A stretch of 64,000 nt of DNA from Alectoria sarmentosa (lineage: Eukaryota; Ascomycota; Lecanoromycetes; Lecanorales; Parmeliaceae). The stretch spans positions 1 through 64,000 of the forward strand of contig WOGZ01000099.1 in NCBI GenBank assembly GCA_009733775.1, written 5' to 3'. Position numbers and translations under genes: made by a program. Of the stretch, positions 1 through 11,493 are shown piece by piece. The notes beneath the pieces were generated by a model. It was not told the DNA's origin and did not search any database. It worked only from the letters and a program-made list of their open reading frames with translations. How positions within the stretch are numbered: position 1 is the first letter of the stretch; each line of letters starts with the position of its first letter.

Positions 1-53
1 ACACACACAAAAAGCCGCTCGCTATGCTTTTTTCCATCATCATCAAGTCTCAA

Positions 54-1586
54 TCAAGCAGCCGGCACGACGGCTTCATTCTCATCGTTCTCGCCGTCCG
101 CCATCCTTCTTTGCTGCAACCATTTGGGCGCTAGGTGGGGATACTTGTCAAAACACCGCGACTCCAGATGGGTCGACTTGCCGCAGTGCGGACACGGCCC
201 CGCCGCCGCCGCTTTCTTGCCCTCGGTTGGGCCCCCCTTTGTTGTTTTCGTGGATGACATCGCCAACGCTTTGGCCTTGTTCGCTTCGTTGGCGGTCACC
301 TGCGTCAGCGCCGTTGACGTCGTCCGCGCCTCGGCGAAGTGGCTCGGTCGTCCGTCGGAGCTGTACTCGACTTGGTATGAGGGATCGGCTTCGAAGTCCG
401 CTTTGGGCGCGCTCGTGAGGGTCCCGTCGGCGCGGTAGCCGATGGCGCACATCCAGGGGGTCGTGAAGCTGGTTTTGGTGGGGAGGAGGCTGAGGGAGAT
501 TTTGTGCTCGCCGGTCGATTGGTGGATGGAGAGGCGGAGATGGTCGGGGAAACTGTTCTTGATGGCGCCGGCGAAGGCCTGTATGCGCCGTTAGTCCTTT
601 CATGGTAGTAGTAGTTTGTTTCACTTGTCATTCTGATGGCGGTTTGGGGGGAATTTTGGGAGGAAGGATATAGGGTAGGCTCACGAAACCGCGTTTGATC
701 ATCTCGCGGGCGATGTATTTGACGTCTCTTCGGTACTGGTTGCTGCCTCGTGATTCGCTCTTGGGGAAGATGTAGCGGAGGTCGTTGAAGAGGAAGCGGG
801 AATGTCCGCAGTAGGTCAGCCGGGTGTCTTCGTTCTCTTCAATCAGTCGATGGACGTCCAAGCCGTCCTGCCCGAATTGGCCCAGCAGGGCGCGCCGGAA
901 GTTGGTCGCGTTGGCCACGTACGTCACCTCGTCCAGCTGTTCCGGTAGGTCGATGTCGACCAGCTGTCTCAGGCGCGAAAACTCAATGTGGGGGAACTTG
1001 GTCGCCCCCATGGCTCGGAGTTCTTGCCCGTAGGCCCACGTGTCTTTGTCCGGGATGCAGAGGAGGTCTGGAGAGAGTGATCCGGTCTTGTCAGCAACAG
1101 TCTCGCCACACAATCTTCCCCCCTCACGAAGAAGGAAACGGCTCGCTATTATTCACCATTGTACACCAATCCATCCGACACGATGAGAAGCTTCGCCCCA
1201 GGCCGGTAGATGGCGCCGATTTCGGTGCACATGGTGTTCATGTAGCCCAGGGCCGCTTCCTCTGCCCTATCCGGCAGGCTTCCCAGCACTTTGTCAATCT
1301 TGTTGGCCGACTTGAAGGGGAACGCTGGCATGCACATTCGAACCGGCATTCCCGTTTTGACGAAGTTGTCGATGATGCCGAGGAACTTGGGCGTTCCCTC
1401 GACCCATCGGTCGTGGGCGTCGGCCGCCTTGGTGAGGCGGTATCTGAATATGATGCTGAGAATCTTCGCCGATGTCGTCGCCGTGGAGCCGTCTTCGACG
1501 GCCGCCGACCCCGGCGTCAATTTGAGTGGTTGTAGCATGGTGGGCTTCTTTGCATCCGAAGCATCAGTATCTTGAAGAAAGGGCAT
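54..1586 (-). CDS. Isocyanide synthase (DIT1/PvcA family) with C-terminal zinc knuckle
   Basis: Three exons (1586-1157, 1067-685, 578-54) with GT-AG introns in matching phase give 445 residues. Family markers are RYRL near residue 47, PAFPFKS at 87-93, SDGLVYND at 137-144 (across intron 1), DTWAYG early in exon 2 and STGEHKISLSLLPT early in exon 3. DIT1/PvcA/IsnA enzymes convert the amino group of an amino acid to an isocyanide, using ribulose-5-phosphate as carbon donor in bacterial homologues; the substrate here is unknown. It is probably cytosolic, with no signal peptide or membrane segment. Unexpectedly, residues 400-413 form a CX2CX4HX4C zinc knuckle after an Ala/Lys-rich linker. There is no fused NRPS module, unlike crmA-type synthases. 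It lies beside a Zn2Cys6 regulator, an aldolase, an NRPS-like reductase and a transporter. The family call is firm; the product is open. Confidence 0.9.
153..194 (-). other. CCHC zinc-knuckle coding segment at the end of the isocyanide synthase
   Basis: The segment encodes CPHCGKSTHLESRC with spacing CX2CX4HX4C, in frame with the synthase. This spacing is the retroviral/LTR-retrotransposon Gag and RNA-binding knuckle. Downstream residues FDKYPHLAPKW resemble the tail that often follows such knuckles in copia-type Gag proteins. That resemblance is from memory and not verified. Confidence 0.7.
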
Positions 1587-2153
1587 CTTGTTTCGGTGCT
1601 TGTGGATATTTCAGATTTGACGGACGAAACTTCTGTGGCGTGAGACGAGCGAAGATATGAATGAGACAAGGATTGGAGGAGCGTTCAAAGACGGGCATCC
1701 CCGAGACGAGCCACGAAGAGCCTAAGTGCAAATTAATATATCGTTGCTGATCAAACCACATGCTGCTCGGTGGGATTCGTCACCATGCTACGGAGACACC
1801 GTATGATCTTTGGCATCACATGCCGAAACACGAACCGCTATCCTAAACGTCATCGTATCGCCTGTCTCGGCAGCTAATTGACGTTACATAGGCTGTGCAG
1901 TGTGGTTGCCGCGGAGGGATCTGCTGACATTGAAACGTTTCCATTGGTAAAATGCCCGGAGCTTCAAGGTCTAGGACCTATCTCTTGGCTTTGTGCCGGA
2001 AAATCTAAACATCGTTTCGAATGAAATGGAGACCGTACTATACAGGAACAGAAGTTGTGTGAAATAATCCAAAATACTTTTCTGAAGATGAAACCTTCAG
2101 ATGATGATGGACACCCACGCCCAACCCAAAGCTTACATTGCTGCATCTATAAT
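1587..2153. other. Intergenic region upstream of the isocyanide synthase
   Basis: It separates the 5' end of the synthase (read leftwards) from the 3' end of the regulator gene, so it should hold the synthase promoter. The short frames inside have no family resemblance and no supporting splice pattern. I see no clear regulatory palindrome. Confidence 0.4.
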
Positions 2154-3254
2154 CTAGCTGATCGCTCTGAACTTATCCTCTACGTACGAGGCGGTCAGCG
2201 CAACATTCCTCGACAGCGCAAAACATCCCTGCGTTAGCTCCTCGATTTTCGACACCACGATCCTCGCCTGCATCAAGTTGAAGTCGAGCCTTTTGTGAAG
2301 AAGCAGATCATTCAGTCCTTGATTTTTCAACTGGTGGTAGCTGAGCAAGGTATCGCAGGTCTGGAAGATTTTGAATATAAGCGCGATTGCGAGCGACACC
2401 GAAGCATGATCCAGATCTTCAATCAACTGCGGCGTGGGTTTTGATAGAATGCCCTGACCGTAAACGCTAAATATGACATCGCAGCTGCGGTGAATATCTC
2501 CTAGCATCTCATGCAGCTGCGCGACTGATATCATGGGTGTCGTTGATGATGACGATGTTGTTGTTGATGAATCACTGGCCACAACGGGGTTGAAAGCCAC
2601 TTGTTTCGCTAGCACAACATGTCCCTGAAGCTTTGTGCAGAGCTGCAAGAAGGTGCAAAATTCCGTCTCGCCCAACTTGGTCCCTTTCTTGCTATGATGA
2701 TTGTAAAAAGGATTTGGAGGTGTGGGCCTTGTCGTGTCGGGCAGTGCTGTAGCAAGAAATGCGGACTGGTTGTTCAAGCGTACATTCTGGTAGTCAATCT
2801 TTGATAAATCTGAGAAATGACGACTTGCGACCGAAGGTTGCAAGTCAAAGCTATTCGTCGTCCGAGAATTTGATGCAGGCCTGTCTGGGTCTAACACTCC
2901 GGTTGATGGAGGCCGTTGATCGAGACCCTTGGCTGGTAATGTCCAATCCCAGTCAAAGTGATCATTCAGAGATCCAGTATTTGGAGGCTGAGGCTGCAAA
3001 TGGCGGCTGTCGCTGCTACTTTGATTGGTAGAAGGGCTAGTGGTAGGTGTCTCCGAAGGATGATGCATGATGGGACGGCGGCCGCTCCGCGCACGGGGTA
3101 GAAAGAAGCATGACAGCTTCCTTGACTCGCAATTATCGCAAGGGCCCCCATCTGTAGAACTGATGCATCGTGACTTACGCTCGTGACAGGGTTCACAGGC
3201 ACTTCGTACAGCAGGCTGGAAGCCAAGTGTCCGCTGATGGGCGTTGGATGACAT
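2154..3254 (-). CDS. Zn2Cys6 (GAL4-type, AflR-like) transcription factor
   Basis: A 366-residue frame if translation starts at 3254; the frame stays open up to 3482. I chose the inner ATG because it puts the DNA-binding domain at residues 20-49, the usual place in AflR-like regulators. The six cysteines (20, 23, 30, 39, 42, 49) are spaced CX2CX6CX8CX2CX6C, followed by a basic RARSGRRP linker. Ser/Thr/Pro-rich low-complexity sequence fills the middle. The C-terminal third is helical with repeated Leu, as in AflR-type activators of metabolite clusters. It would act in the nucleus. Its position between the isocyanide synthase and the aldolase suggests it is the pathway-specific regulator; this is inferred from location. 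Confidence 0.85.
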   Translation of the reverse strand: MSSNAHQRTLGFQPAVRSACEPCHERKSRCISSTDGGPCDNCESRKLSCFFLPRARSGRRPIMHHPSETPTTSPSTNQSSSDSRHLQPQPPNTGSLNDHFDWDWTLPAKGLDQRPPSTGVLDPDRPASNSRTTNSFDLQPSVASRHFSDLSKIDYQNVRLNNQSAFLATALPDTTRPTPPNPFYNHHSKKGTKLGETEFCTFLQLCTKLQGHVVLAKQVAFNPVVASDSSTTTSSSSTTPMISVAQLHEMLGDIHRSCDVIFSVYGQGILSKPTPQLIEDLDHASVSLAIALIFKIFQTCDTLLSYHQLKNQGLNDLLLHKRLDFNLMQARIVVSKIEELTQGCFALSRNVALTASYVEDKFRAIS

Positions 3255-4602
3255 GAGATGAGGGGGTTGTGCGGAATCGAGAAGAACCAGTCCGCGGGCT
3301 GATCTCGACGGAAGATAAATCAGAGGTTTCGTGTAAGCTCTGTCAGCACCGTGGTCTTCTTCACCCCTCGCAAGAAAGGCATGAGATGACTTGGGCTTTT
3401 GAAGGTTTACAAATTGGCCGTCTCCTAGAACAAGGCTACGAGTATTAGTTGAGTACTGAATTGAAGGATTCCGATTGGCCAAGAGATGCCGCAGGATTGC
3501 TGGGCCGGTAACAAATTAAAAAGACGACGATTCCGATCCACTTAATCGAGTGCATGTCTCGTACTCTTGCGAGCTGATATACCTGTTGACGACAGCTGAA
3601 ACTAGACCTCGGATTGCCAACTTGGCTCCCAAGATACGCTAAGTTTTTTGGGCCACAATTTGGTCCCCAAGTTGGCAAAATGTCTTGGCAACTTTTCCCC
3701 CTTAAAAATGAGGTTTTTTGAATTGAAATCAAATAGAATTGAGTTGTCAAGTCATAGAGACAACATTAACGAGGTTTATAACAGATACAATGACCTGTAT
3801 TGATGTGACGTGACGGTGATTTGAGTGACGAACCTAAGCCTTGATGAGTAAGATATCGAATAGGTCTAGTGTCAAGTTGGGTAAAATGGCCAACTTGGCC
3901 CCAATGGCTAGAAAATTGGCCAATATTCCGAGCCCTAGCTGAAACAGTAGAGTGCATTAGGTGGAAGTAACGTCCGCGCAGATTGCTAGTCGAAGAGTCG
4001 AGGGAACCAAATTTCCGAACACGCGGCGAGGGAAGAAAACTTACTCCAGCCATGACTAAATTCTTCTATTGTTGGCCAATAGAATGCCTTGCGCCCATAA
4101 CTAGATGAATAAGCTTGTGGCTGTCAAGTAATCTAGGCTCGATCGGTCCCGGCCTGGTACAAGACCCAACTGACCTAAGACGGACTAGAAATGCTCACGT
4201 CAGCAATCACACAGACCGACCATAGGCATGCCTTGCAACTCGCAAGTGATGCAGAATTCCCACGTAATTTCTTGCACGTCCACGGAGTCAACGGAACACC
4301 GGCTGAACATCGTGTTTTTGCGGCATGAGATTGTCCCATGCCAGTCCCGCTGACCGGACGTACTGCTTGCCCAATCCTCTAATCCGGTCCACGTCACCAT
4401 AATAATCCTTGGATGACAGAATATGGCTAATTCCAGCTTTTGCATATGCTCAAGACCGGTGGCTTAGATTCCATTGCGAGCCCATAAAGATTCTCGGGTG
4501 CTGTCTTGCTCCTCTATCGTCCTCGCATCACCAACCAAATAGTTCTTCCTCTAAATCTGCTTTTGATTGTGCCCTATCCGATTTTCAATTTTTGACATCA
4601 AG
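3255..4602. other. Divergent intergenic region between regulator and aldolase
   Basis: The two flanking genes point away from each other, so both promoters should lie here. No convincing gene is seen. Positions 3610-3930 contain several copies of a CCAAsTTGGC-like palindromic word in both orientations, suggesting a decayed inverted-repeat element. The stretch just before the aldolase start (about 4490-4602) is CT-rich, like a fungal 5' leader. Confidence 0.4.
3610..3930. repeat. Degenerate inverted-repeat region with CCAA(C/G)TTGG words
   Basis: GCCAACTTGG occurs near 3616, CCAAGTTGGC near 3667 and GCCAACTTGG near 3889, with further GTCAAGTTGG and TTGGCCAA variants. The left and right copies are partly inverted, but the ends are imperfect and I found no clean target-site duplication. 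It could be an old MITE or chance. Confidence 0.3.
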
Positions 4603-5634
4603 ATGACACTCAACATGGGACTCAAAAGCAACGACTATTTGCAAGTGGCCGATAAGGGCATGGCGGCGTACAGAGCTCCATCTTTGACACAACCACACAA
4701 AGCCAGACAGGCGATTCGAGATGCCTACGAAGGCAAGATCAACCCACTTATTGGGTATTACTGCGGCATCAGCAGTATACCGACGGCGAGAGTGATGGCG
4801 CAAATGGGTGCTGATGTTGTGTGGGTCGATTGGGAGCACTCTGCGTGTGGCGTGGAAACAATGACAACGGTATGGTCTCTCGCAATCTATCTAGCTCATT
4901 GTATTGAGGTATGACAGATAGTCCACGCGATCCAATTCATGAGCGAGGGCAGGACCATGGCTTTTGTCAGGTACAAATGGTCCCTACACATTTGGTATCA
5001 GGATTTTACGATTAACATCTTTGATAGGATTCCTGGTCACGACCACGCTTCAATCGGGTATGCGCTTGATGCTGGAGCTTCAATCGTCATTCCACAAATA
5101 GATACAGTCGAGCAAGCTCAACATGTTGTTGCGGCGGCTAAATTCGGGCCAACACAGAAGGGTAACCGTTCGGCTCCTCCATGTCGATGGCTTCCAGGAA
5201 TCGGTGATACTGGTGTTGACCCCACACGGTCGGTCTGGGAAAACGTGAATGATCAGGCCGCCATCATCATCCAAATCGAATCTGAGGAAGGAGCTCGTAA
5301 TTTGGATGCCATATTGACCGCGGTCGGTGACAACATTGATGCGGTCTGGATGGGAACTATGGACATGAGAGTCAGTATGGGATATGATGGCTTCTGGGGA
5401 CCAGAGCCACGCTTCCTTGAGGTTGTGGAGCAGTACCGGAAGACACTGAAGAAGCATAACATACCAGACACCGGGATGTGCCTAGGCGGTGAGTGGGAGA
5501 AAGGCGCCGACAAAGCATTTGTTATCGTTGGTGGGGACGCTTTCGCGTTCCTTGGCGATACTGCTACCATCAGCAATGCGAGAAATCATCTCGCTCCGCT
5601 GGCGAGCAAGGTACACACGAATGGTAGTGGATGA
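4603..5634 (+). CDS. HpcH/HpaI-type class II pyruvate aldolase
   Basis: Exons 4603-4869, 4918-4970 and 5028-5634 join in phase to 308 residues; the start has a good ATCAAG-ATG context. Family motifs are present in order: DWEH (77-80; His as catalytic base), VRIPGHDH from about 106 (Arg and following loop), ALDAGASIVIPQ (substrate Gln), IQIES (Glu, metal ligand) and GTMDMRVSMG (Asp, second metal ligand). Such enzymes are metal-dependent TIM barrels that reversibly add pyruvate enolate to an aldehyde. No targeting signal is evident. It is divergent from the Zn2Cys6 gene and collinear with the reductase gene 1.5 kb downstream, which should release an aldehyde. An aldolase using that aldehyde is an attractive but untested role. 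A catabolic aldolase captured by the neighbourhood is the alternative. Confidence 0.88.
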
Positions 5635-7109
5635 CTCCGCCGAGCTTATTGCACGGCAGTCGGAGAAACCGCCTTGGCCAATCACTGGGAATTTCGATCC
5701 GTAGTTGTCAAGGTTAGAATTTACAAGCACATTCCATAGACTATCCTTGGTGGACAACTTTCTGATACAACATAGAGGCAATGTAGATTAGTACAACTTC
5801 TTGTGACTCCCTGTGCAATCACTATGCACTACTAGTCATCAAACAAACAGACTTGGCGTAACCCATCAGACTATTCTCAGGATGTTGAAATTGGATTAGC
5901 ATGGATCTGGGTTATCCCGTCAAGGACATCATGCATCTTTCAATTGACATCCTCATCAGTAACGGAAATGCAATGATTCGTCGTCCAAGTACAATAATGC
6001 TTACAGCCTATTCGGTGTGGGTTGAGGATTGATTGAGTAAGTAATACTGAACAGACTTCACAGGCATCTACCGAGGTTGACACCAAAAGTCCTGGACGCC
6101 AAGGCTTTTGTGCCAAGATCTCGGATAGCTTTTGGCCTTTAAGGTAAGGTACGCTTAAGTACTTAATGTTGTGAGGAACAGGCTGGGCAGCGGAATAACT
6201 ATAGACCGACAATAGGGCTAGGGCTCATGAATATGAGTGACTATGACTACCATTGCATGACGAACATGAAGAAGGAAATTATGCAGGGGGGCATGTACCA
6301 GCTAAAGACACAAGGGTGCTCGGAGTTCGGCCCCATGCTTCCACCAGATTCCTAGGAATTCCATACCAAAAGTCGGTTAACTCAGGGGCACCTCCCCCAG
6401 GCCACATGCTCTACTTGTGGCGTAACCCATAGGCGAATCAAGCGAGGCAATTACAATCCTCGCAAAACTTAGAGATGTTTCGGGGTTATCCCTCCTTCCA
6501 GTCTAGTTTAAGGCCCGACCCTAAAAGACCTTCGTATATTTACTTTAGCTTAGGCGTTTCAAAGAGATTCTTTTCGAGTCCATCACTGCGGGACTGCCTT
6601 TCGGAGGCAGGGTAAGGGCTATTACTAGCGCTGTCCAGGACTTTTGGTATCAACCTTCGTATTGGTAATCGTGTTCAACCGTACCGGAGTTGGCAGTTGC
6701 CTTCGTGATGGTGCCAAGACTTCTTCGCGACAGGATTTAATCTTATTCCTTCCGCGGTGCTTATTCTTTCCGTACGTGGGGAAACTAACCTCCGGTGCAT
6801 GAGGCCTCAAAACTCAAAAAAGCGAGGCTCAGACAACCTCCAGGGTAGGATCGCTAGCACTCATCCTCCGAGGTGAATGGCTTAATCCTGGTTAACGCTT
6901 TTAACGAAGAGCTCCTGCGGCCGGAGTAATATGAAGCTCCGAACTTTTCCCACCGGTATCTCAGCCTGAAAATGGTTTCACCGGAAGGTAACTCAATCTT
7001 GTCATATATAGGGAGGAATCCAAGAGGGTGACTAGCGTTATAGATGTCGTGAGGCCCTTCGACAACAGAAAGCACAATCGCACGTCCATTGTTGAATCAT
7101 AGAGGGCAA
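5635..7109. other. Intergenic region between aldolase and NRPS-like reductase
   Basis: It contains an inverted-repeat element (6075-6655) and otherwise only short shadow frames. Positions 6300-6900 have no coding signal that I can support. The promoter of the NRPS-like gene should lie in the last few hundred bases. Confidence 0.4.
6075..6655. mobile_element. Putative non-autonomous inverted-repeat element (MITE-like)
   Basis: The ends carry 23-bp inverted repeats at 6075-6097 and 6633-6655 with one mismatch. The shared core, read inwards, is ACCAAAAGTCCTGGAC at the left end and its complement at the right end. The interior has no transposase-like frame, so any movement would need an outside enzyme. 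A target-site duplication is not clear. Confidence 0.55.
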
Positions 7110-10100
7110 ATGGCTGCATCCGAAGCATATGGTCGGCGGCTCATTCCTAATATAGTCGACGAGAGAGCTCGAACCGACCCTGAGCGACCTGTTTACTCCA
7201 TACCTCTCGCCTCCGTCGAGTTGAAGGACACGTCCTCTCGTGGCAATGTGCATTCGGTTCCAGTATCCTCAAACCATGTGTCACAAGGATTCAGGGACAT
7301 CTCAGCTCGCATCTTCGCCAATGCGGTTGATAGGGTGGCATGGTGGCTAGAAGCCGAGCTAGGAAAAGGCCTGGCATCTCCATCAATTGGCTATATTGGT
7401 CCACGTAGGCTGCTGCTAAGATTGGAAATTCCCAAGTTTTCTATACTGAGCCGGCGATAGATGATATCAGGTACGCTTTGCTGGTACTCGGTTGTATCAA
7501 GGCTGGGTATAAGGTGCGTATGCTAGTCAGCAGTATCTTAGAAAAGCCGTCAATGTTGACAAATTATTAGGCCGTCATAATCTCTCCGCGAAACAGTATT
7601 GAAGCAGACTTGGCAGTCCTTGAGGCAGCTGCTTGCAACACTTGGGTACTACCAGAACAGCATCCTAAATTCTTGTCGCACCTTCTGGCTCAACGTCCTA
7701 TGAAAGTGCTGGCTATTGCCGAAGTTGATGAACTTTTACGAACCGAGCCAGTCCCTGAGTATGCTTACAACAGGACATTCGAAGAGGCCTCGGACGAACC
7801 CTTCTGTGTATTGCATACTTCTGGCTCGACAGGCCATCCGAAGCCTATCGTATGGAAACATTCCATGCTTGCTACATTAGATGCCACGCGTCTACTGCCC
7901 AATCACGACGGTCGTCCTCCGTGGGTTGTCGTTTTTGAAGAAGGAGATCGCTTCTACTCATCCTTTCCATTCTATCATGTATGTAGTGCAATTCCTCTTT
8001 CCAAGCCTTGTTGAATTCTATGCTAACATAGGGAATCACCAGAGCGCAGCGATGACCATGAATATCTTGATCAATGCCTTCTATGGCACATGCAACGTGC
8101 TTGGTCCCGCTCATGTCTCCCCCAATCTAGCTCTTATTGACTCCCTCCTTGACCATGCAAACATCAAAGTCTGGAGCATCATACCTTCTATCGTCGATGA
8201 CATTGGTGAATCTCCAGCTGTCCACGAAAAGTTCAGGAATGCCAAAATCATCATTGCATCAGGCGGTGAGTATCCATTCTCTGAGATAGGCTATCTTCTG
8301 ACGTCACAAGGTCCTGTTGGGTACGAAAGCGCAAACAAGGCGACTCAATCTGTACGAGTCATGAATCTTACCGGAACAACCGAAGGCATCTTCATGGGCA
8401 GCCTGCTGGTTGAGCGTGAAGACTGGATATACTTTTCCTTTCATCCATATGCCAATTTTGACTTTAGGGAGATTGAGCCTGGGGTATTTGAACAGTGCAT
8501 TGTGCGCGACGAGAGCAAAGTCGGGTCGTTCCAAGGCATCTTTCATACGTTCCCAGACGTTCCAGAGATGTCACTCCAGGACCTCTATACGAAGCACCCT
8601 ACAAAGCCCGGGTTATGGTTGTACAAAGGAAGAGTCGATGATGTAGTTGTGCTATCTAATGGCAATAAGATTCACCCAAAAGACACGGAAGCCATTATTA
8701 GCAGCCATCCGGCCATTAGCGCGTGTCTCATTGTGAGTCTCAATACCTTATCCTCTCTCACTACGATTTGTCTGTATCTCCCTACCTATACTAATCTCGC
8801 CGATACGATCAAAGGTTGGAACCGGACATTTCCAATCATCACTTCTAATCGAGCTGGTGGATCCCGAGCCGAAATCCCCTGAAGATCAGCGAGCTCTGAT
8901 GGATAGTATCTACGAGATAGTCAAACGTGCCAACACCTATAAACCTCCCTATGCCGCCATCACCACAGAGCACATAATGCTCGCGAACCCGAATATGCCA
9001 TTTGCACGAACTGATAAAAACACTGTCAAACGTCGCATGACTGTTGTGCTTTACGAAAAATTGATAGAGAAATTCTATGAGAAGCTTGAAAGTGGAGACG
9101 CTTCAAACTTAGACACAGTGATTGACGCCACTTCCCCTGAGACAGCTGCGCAGGACATTCACAAGGTGATAATGGCATCAATATCTTCTAATGATGATAT
9201 CGGCCTTGAGGATGATCTCTTCGCTGCAGGTGTTGACTCTGTCCTTTCTATCCGTGTCATAAGATGCCTCAACTCGGCTGCTGAGAAGTACGTCAATGAT
9301 GAAGGGAAGAAGCATGCATTTGTACCGCAATTTCTGTACTCTAATCCAACTATCAGCCAACTCTCAAGAGCATTCTATAGCCAAGTCCACAATGTCAGGG
9401 AGAATCTAATCAGCCCGGTCGAGCAGCAAAGGGAAAGAATAATGGAACTTCGCGCCAAATACACGGCGAACCTACCTGAAATCTCTTTCACAAGGTCTCT
9501 TTCTATATCAACGGGCGGTAACACCGTGATCCTGACTGGAAGCACAGGCTCTCTTGGCTCGTACATATTGGAAGTTCTGCTTCGTCAACCCAATGTCACA
9601 AAGATTTACTGCCTGAATCGCGCAGAAGATGGCCTGGAGAAGCAGTCTAAAGTCAACAAGCCTAGAGGACTGACGACAGATTGGCTGGCACATCGCGTAC
9701 AATTCCTCCAAGTCGACTTTTCCAAGCCTAACTTTGCCCTGAACGAGCAGCAATTCAAAACTTTGCGGGACCAAACGACTCACATCATCCATTGTCAGTG
9801 GCCTGTGAATTTCAACTTGAGCATTACATCCTTCGAGCCGCAGATCCGAGGTATACGACATCTCATCGACTTTTGCTTGAGCAGCAAGCTCTCGCCATCG
9901 CTTTTCTTCCTTTCAAGCGTTGCTACAGTCAATCATCTGAAAGATCGCACAGCTGTACTGGAGGCGCCGGTTGATGTCTTGACAACTGTCGATGGCGGTT
10001 ATGGTGCATCGAAGCAAGTCTGTGAGCTTATACTACAGGACGCTTACGAGCGCAGCGGATTGAATGCCGTGATCTGCCGGGTTGGACAAGTTGCGGGGCC

Positions 10101-10733
10101 GGTTACCAAGCCAGAGGGTATGTGGGCAAAACAGGAGTGGGTGCCTACTGTGAGTCGCCTTTGCTTTGCACTCTAATCGTAAGAGTTCCCGCTGACGATT
10201 GATCGAATATTCAGATCATTAGTAGTTCAAAATATCTTGGCTTGCTCCCATCCACTCTAGGTTCCATGGACCTAGTGGACTGGATCCCTGTTGACCTACT
10301 CGGGAACATCATTGTCGAACTTGCTGGAGCAGCAGAGCTGCATTATGAACTGAAGAATGGCTTCCGTGAAATTGATATTGAGCCTAGCGACACAATACCT
10401 GTGTATCACGCCGTTAATCCCGAATTTTCGATGTGGGCAGACATTGTCCCCGTGATTCACAATAGCCTCGGCATCTCCAATGTCGAGATTGTCACTTGGA
10501 GCGAATGGGTGGACGCCCTCTCCAAGTCACAGCACTCGACTGCAGACATCACACAAAACCCTGGCCTCAAGCTGTTGAATTTCTTCGAGGCCTTGAAGTG
10601 CGATGCCGACGCCGGTCTGATGTCACCGAGAATGGATTCCGAGCGCAGTGAAATGAAAAGTGGGGGGTTGGCGGGGTTGAAGCCTGTAGGTTCGAAATGG
10701 ATGGAGATTTGGCTTGGCCAGTGGGCGTTTTGA
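7110..10733 (+). CDS. NRPS-like enzyme: adenylation-thiolation-thioester reductase
   Basis: Seven exons (7110-7404, 7461-7513, 7571-7978, 8043-8265, 8311-8732, 8815-10149, 10215-10733) join to 1084 residues, usual for A-T-R enzymes. The adenylation domain fills roughly 1-580, with A3 loop TSGSTGHPKP at 199-208 and MNLTGTTEG in the A5 region. The thiolation domain has GVDSVLS, with Ser 609 the phosphopantetheine site. The reductase domain has TGSTGSLG (708-715) for NAD(P)H and catalytic YGASK (Tyr863, Lys867). There is no condensation domain. Such enzymes load a carboxylic or amino acid as a thioester and reduce it off, usually to an aldehyde. Intron 4 (8266-8310) is only 45 nt and in frame, but removing it restores the conserved Gly-rich motif. 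The substrate cannot be read from sequence. Confidence 0.92.
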
Positions 10734-11237
10734 ATAATGGAAGACAGTGAAGCGGGTAAGCTGAAAAGGTCGCATACATCGACAGTGAAATGGCTAAGCC
10801 AAAACTCATATGAGCCCGCTGATCCCTATGATGAAAAGTCCTCCCTCCCTCTTTCTTTCTGGGGCCAACAGGTGACGTGCAGTTCGCAGTTTAGTTTTCA
10901 GGAATATAAGTAGCCTACACTACAGTGCAGTCGCCTTACTTAAATGGATAGTCAGTCCCAAGCAGCGCCAAGTCGTTTTGTCTACTCTACTCTACATGAA
11001 CGGCGAGATCGATAGATAGGCCCTGCCATTCGCGCCATTTTGATTCAGAGCATTTTGGAATTTTTAAGTAAAGTCGTGTCACGCCATTCAGAGCATTGAA
11101 TTTTTAAGAGTCGTCTCAGTCTGTCTGTCTGTCTCTCTCACCTTTTTGTTGCGTGCGTGCGTTTTATTGATTGACAGACACTGACCCCGAATGAATGAAT
11201 TACTTTTGGCGGGTCCCATCGAGACAGTCTAGACACC

Positions 11238-11384
11238 TAAGTAAGTATAGTAAGTAAGTATAGTAAGTAAGTAAGTATAGTAAGTAAGTAAGTAAGTAAG
11301 TAAAGTAAGTAAGTAAGTATAGTAAGTAAGTATAGTAAGTAAGTAAGTACTGCGTCCCGCGTGCGTGCGTGCGTGCGTGCGTGC
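11238..11384. repeat. Microsatellites (TAAG)n with TATAG interruptions, then (GTGC)n
   Basis: Positions 11238-11350 are almost wholly TAAG units broken by TATAG steps. Positions 11361-11384 are six GTGC units. The open frames across them are repeat artefacts. Confidence 0.9.
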
Positions 11385-11493
11385 CTTGTGTGAATCCATC
11401 CATCCTATTCATTAAAGGTTCCTTATATTTTATTTGCACCTCCCCTCGGCTGCTGCTGCTTGCTTTGTAAAAGCCCTATTAGAAAGGAAAAAA

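Noticed and set aside
8266..8310. In-frame segment in the NRPS-like gene that could be coding rather than intron
   Set aside because: It has strong GTGAGT and CAAG boundaries, and its removal restores the Gly-rich ASGGGPVG motif expected in the adenylation domain.
11238..11384. Spaced repeats considered as a CRISPR-like or tandem regulatory array
   Set aside because: They are simple tetranucleotide microsatellites without unique spacers, and the genome is fungal.
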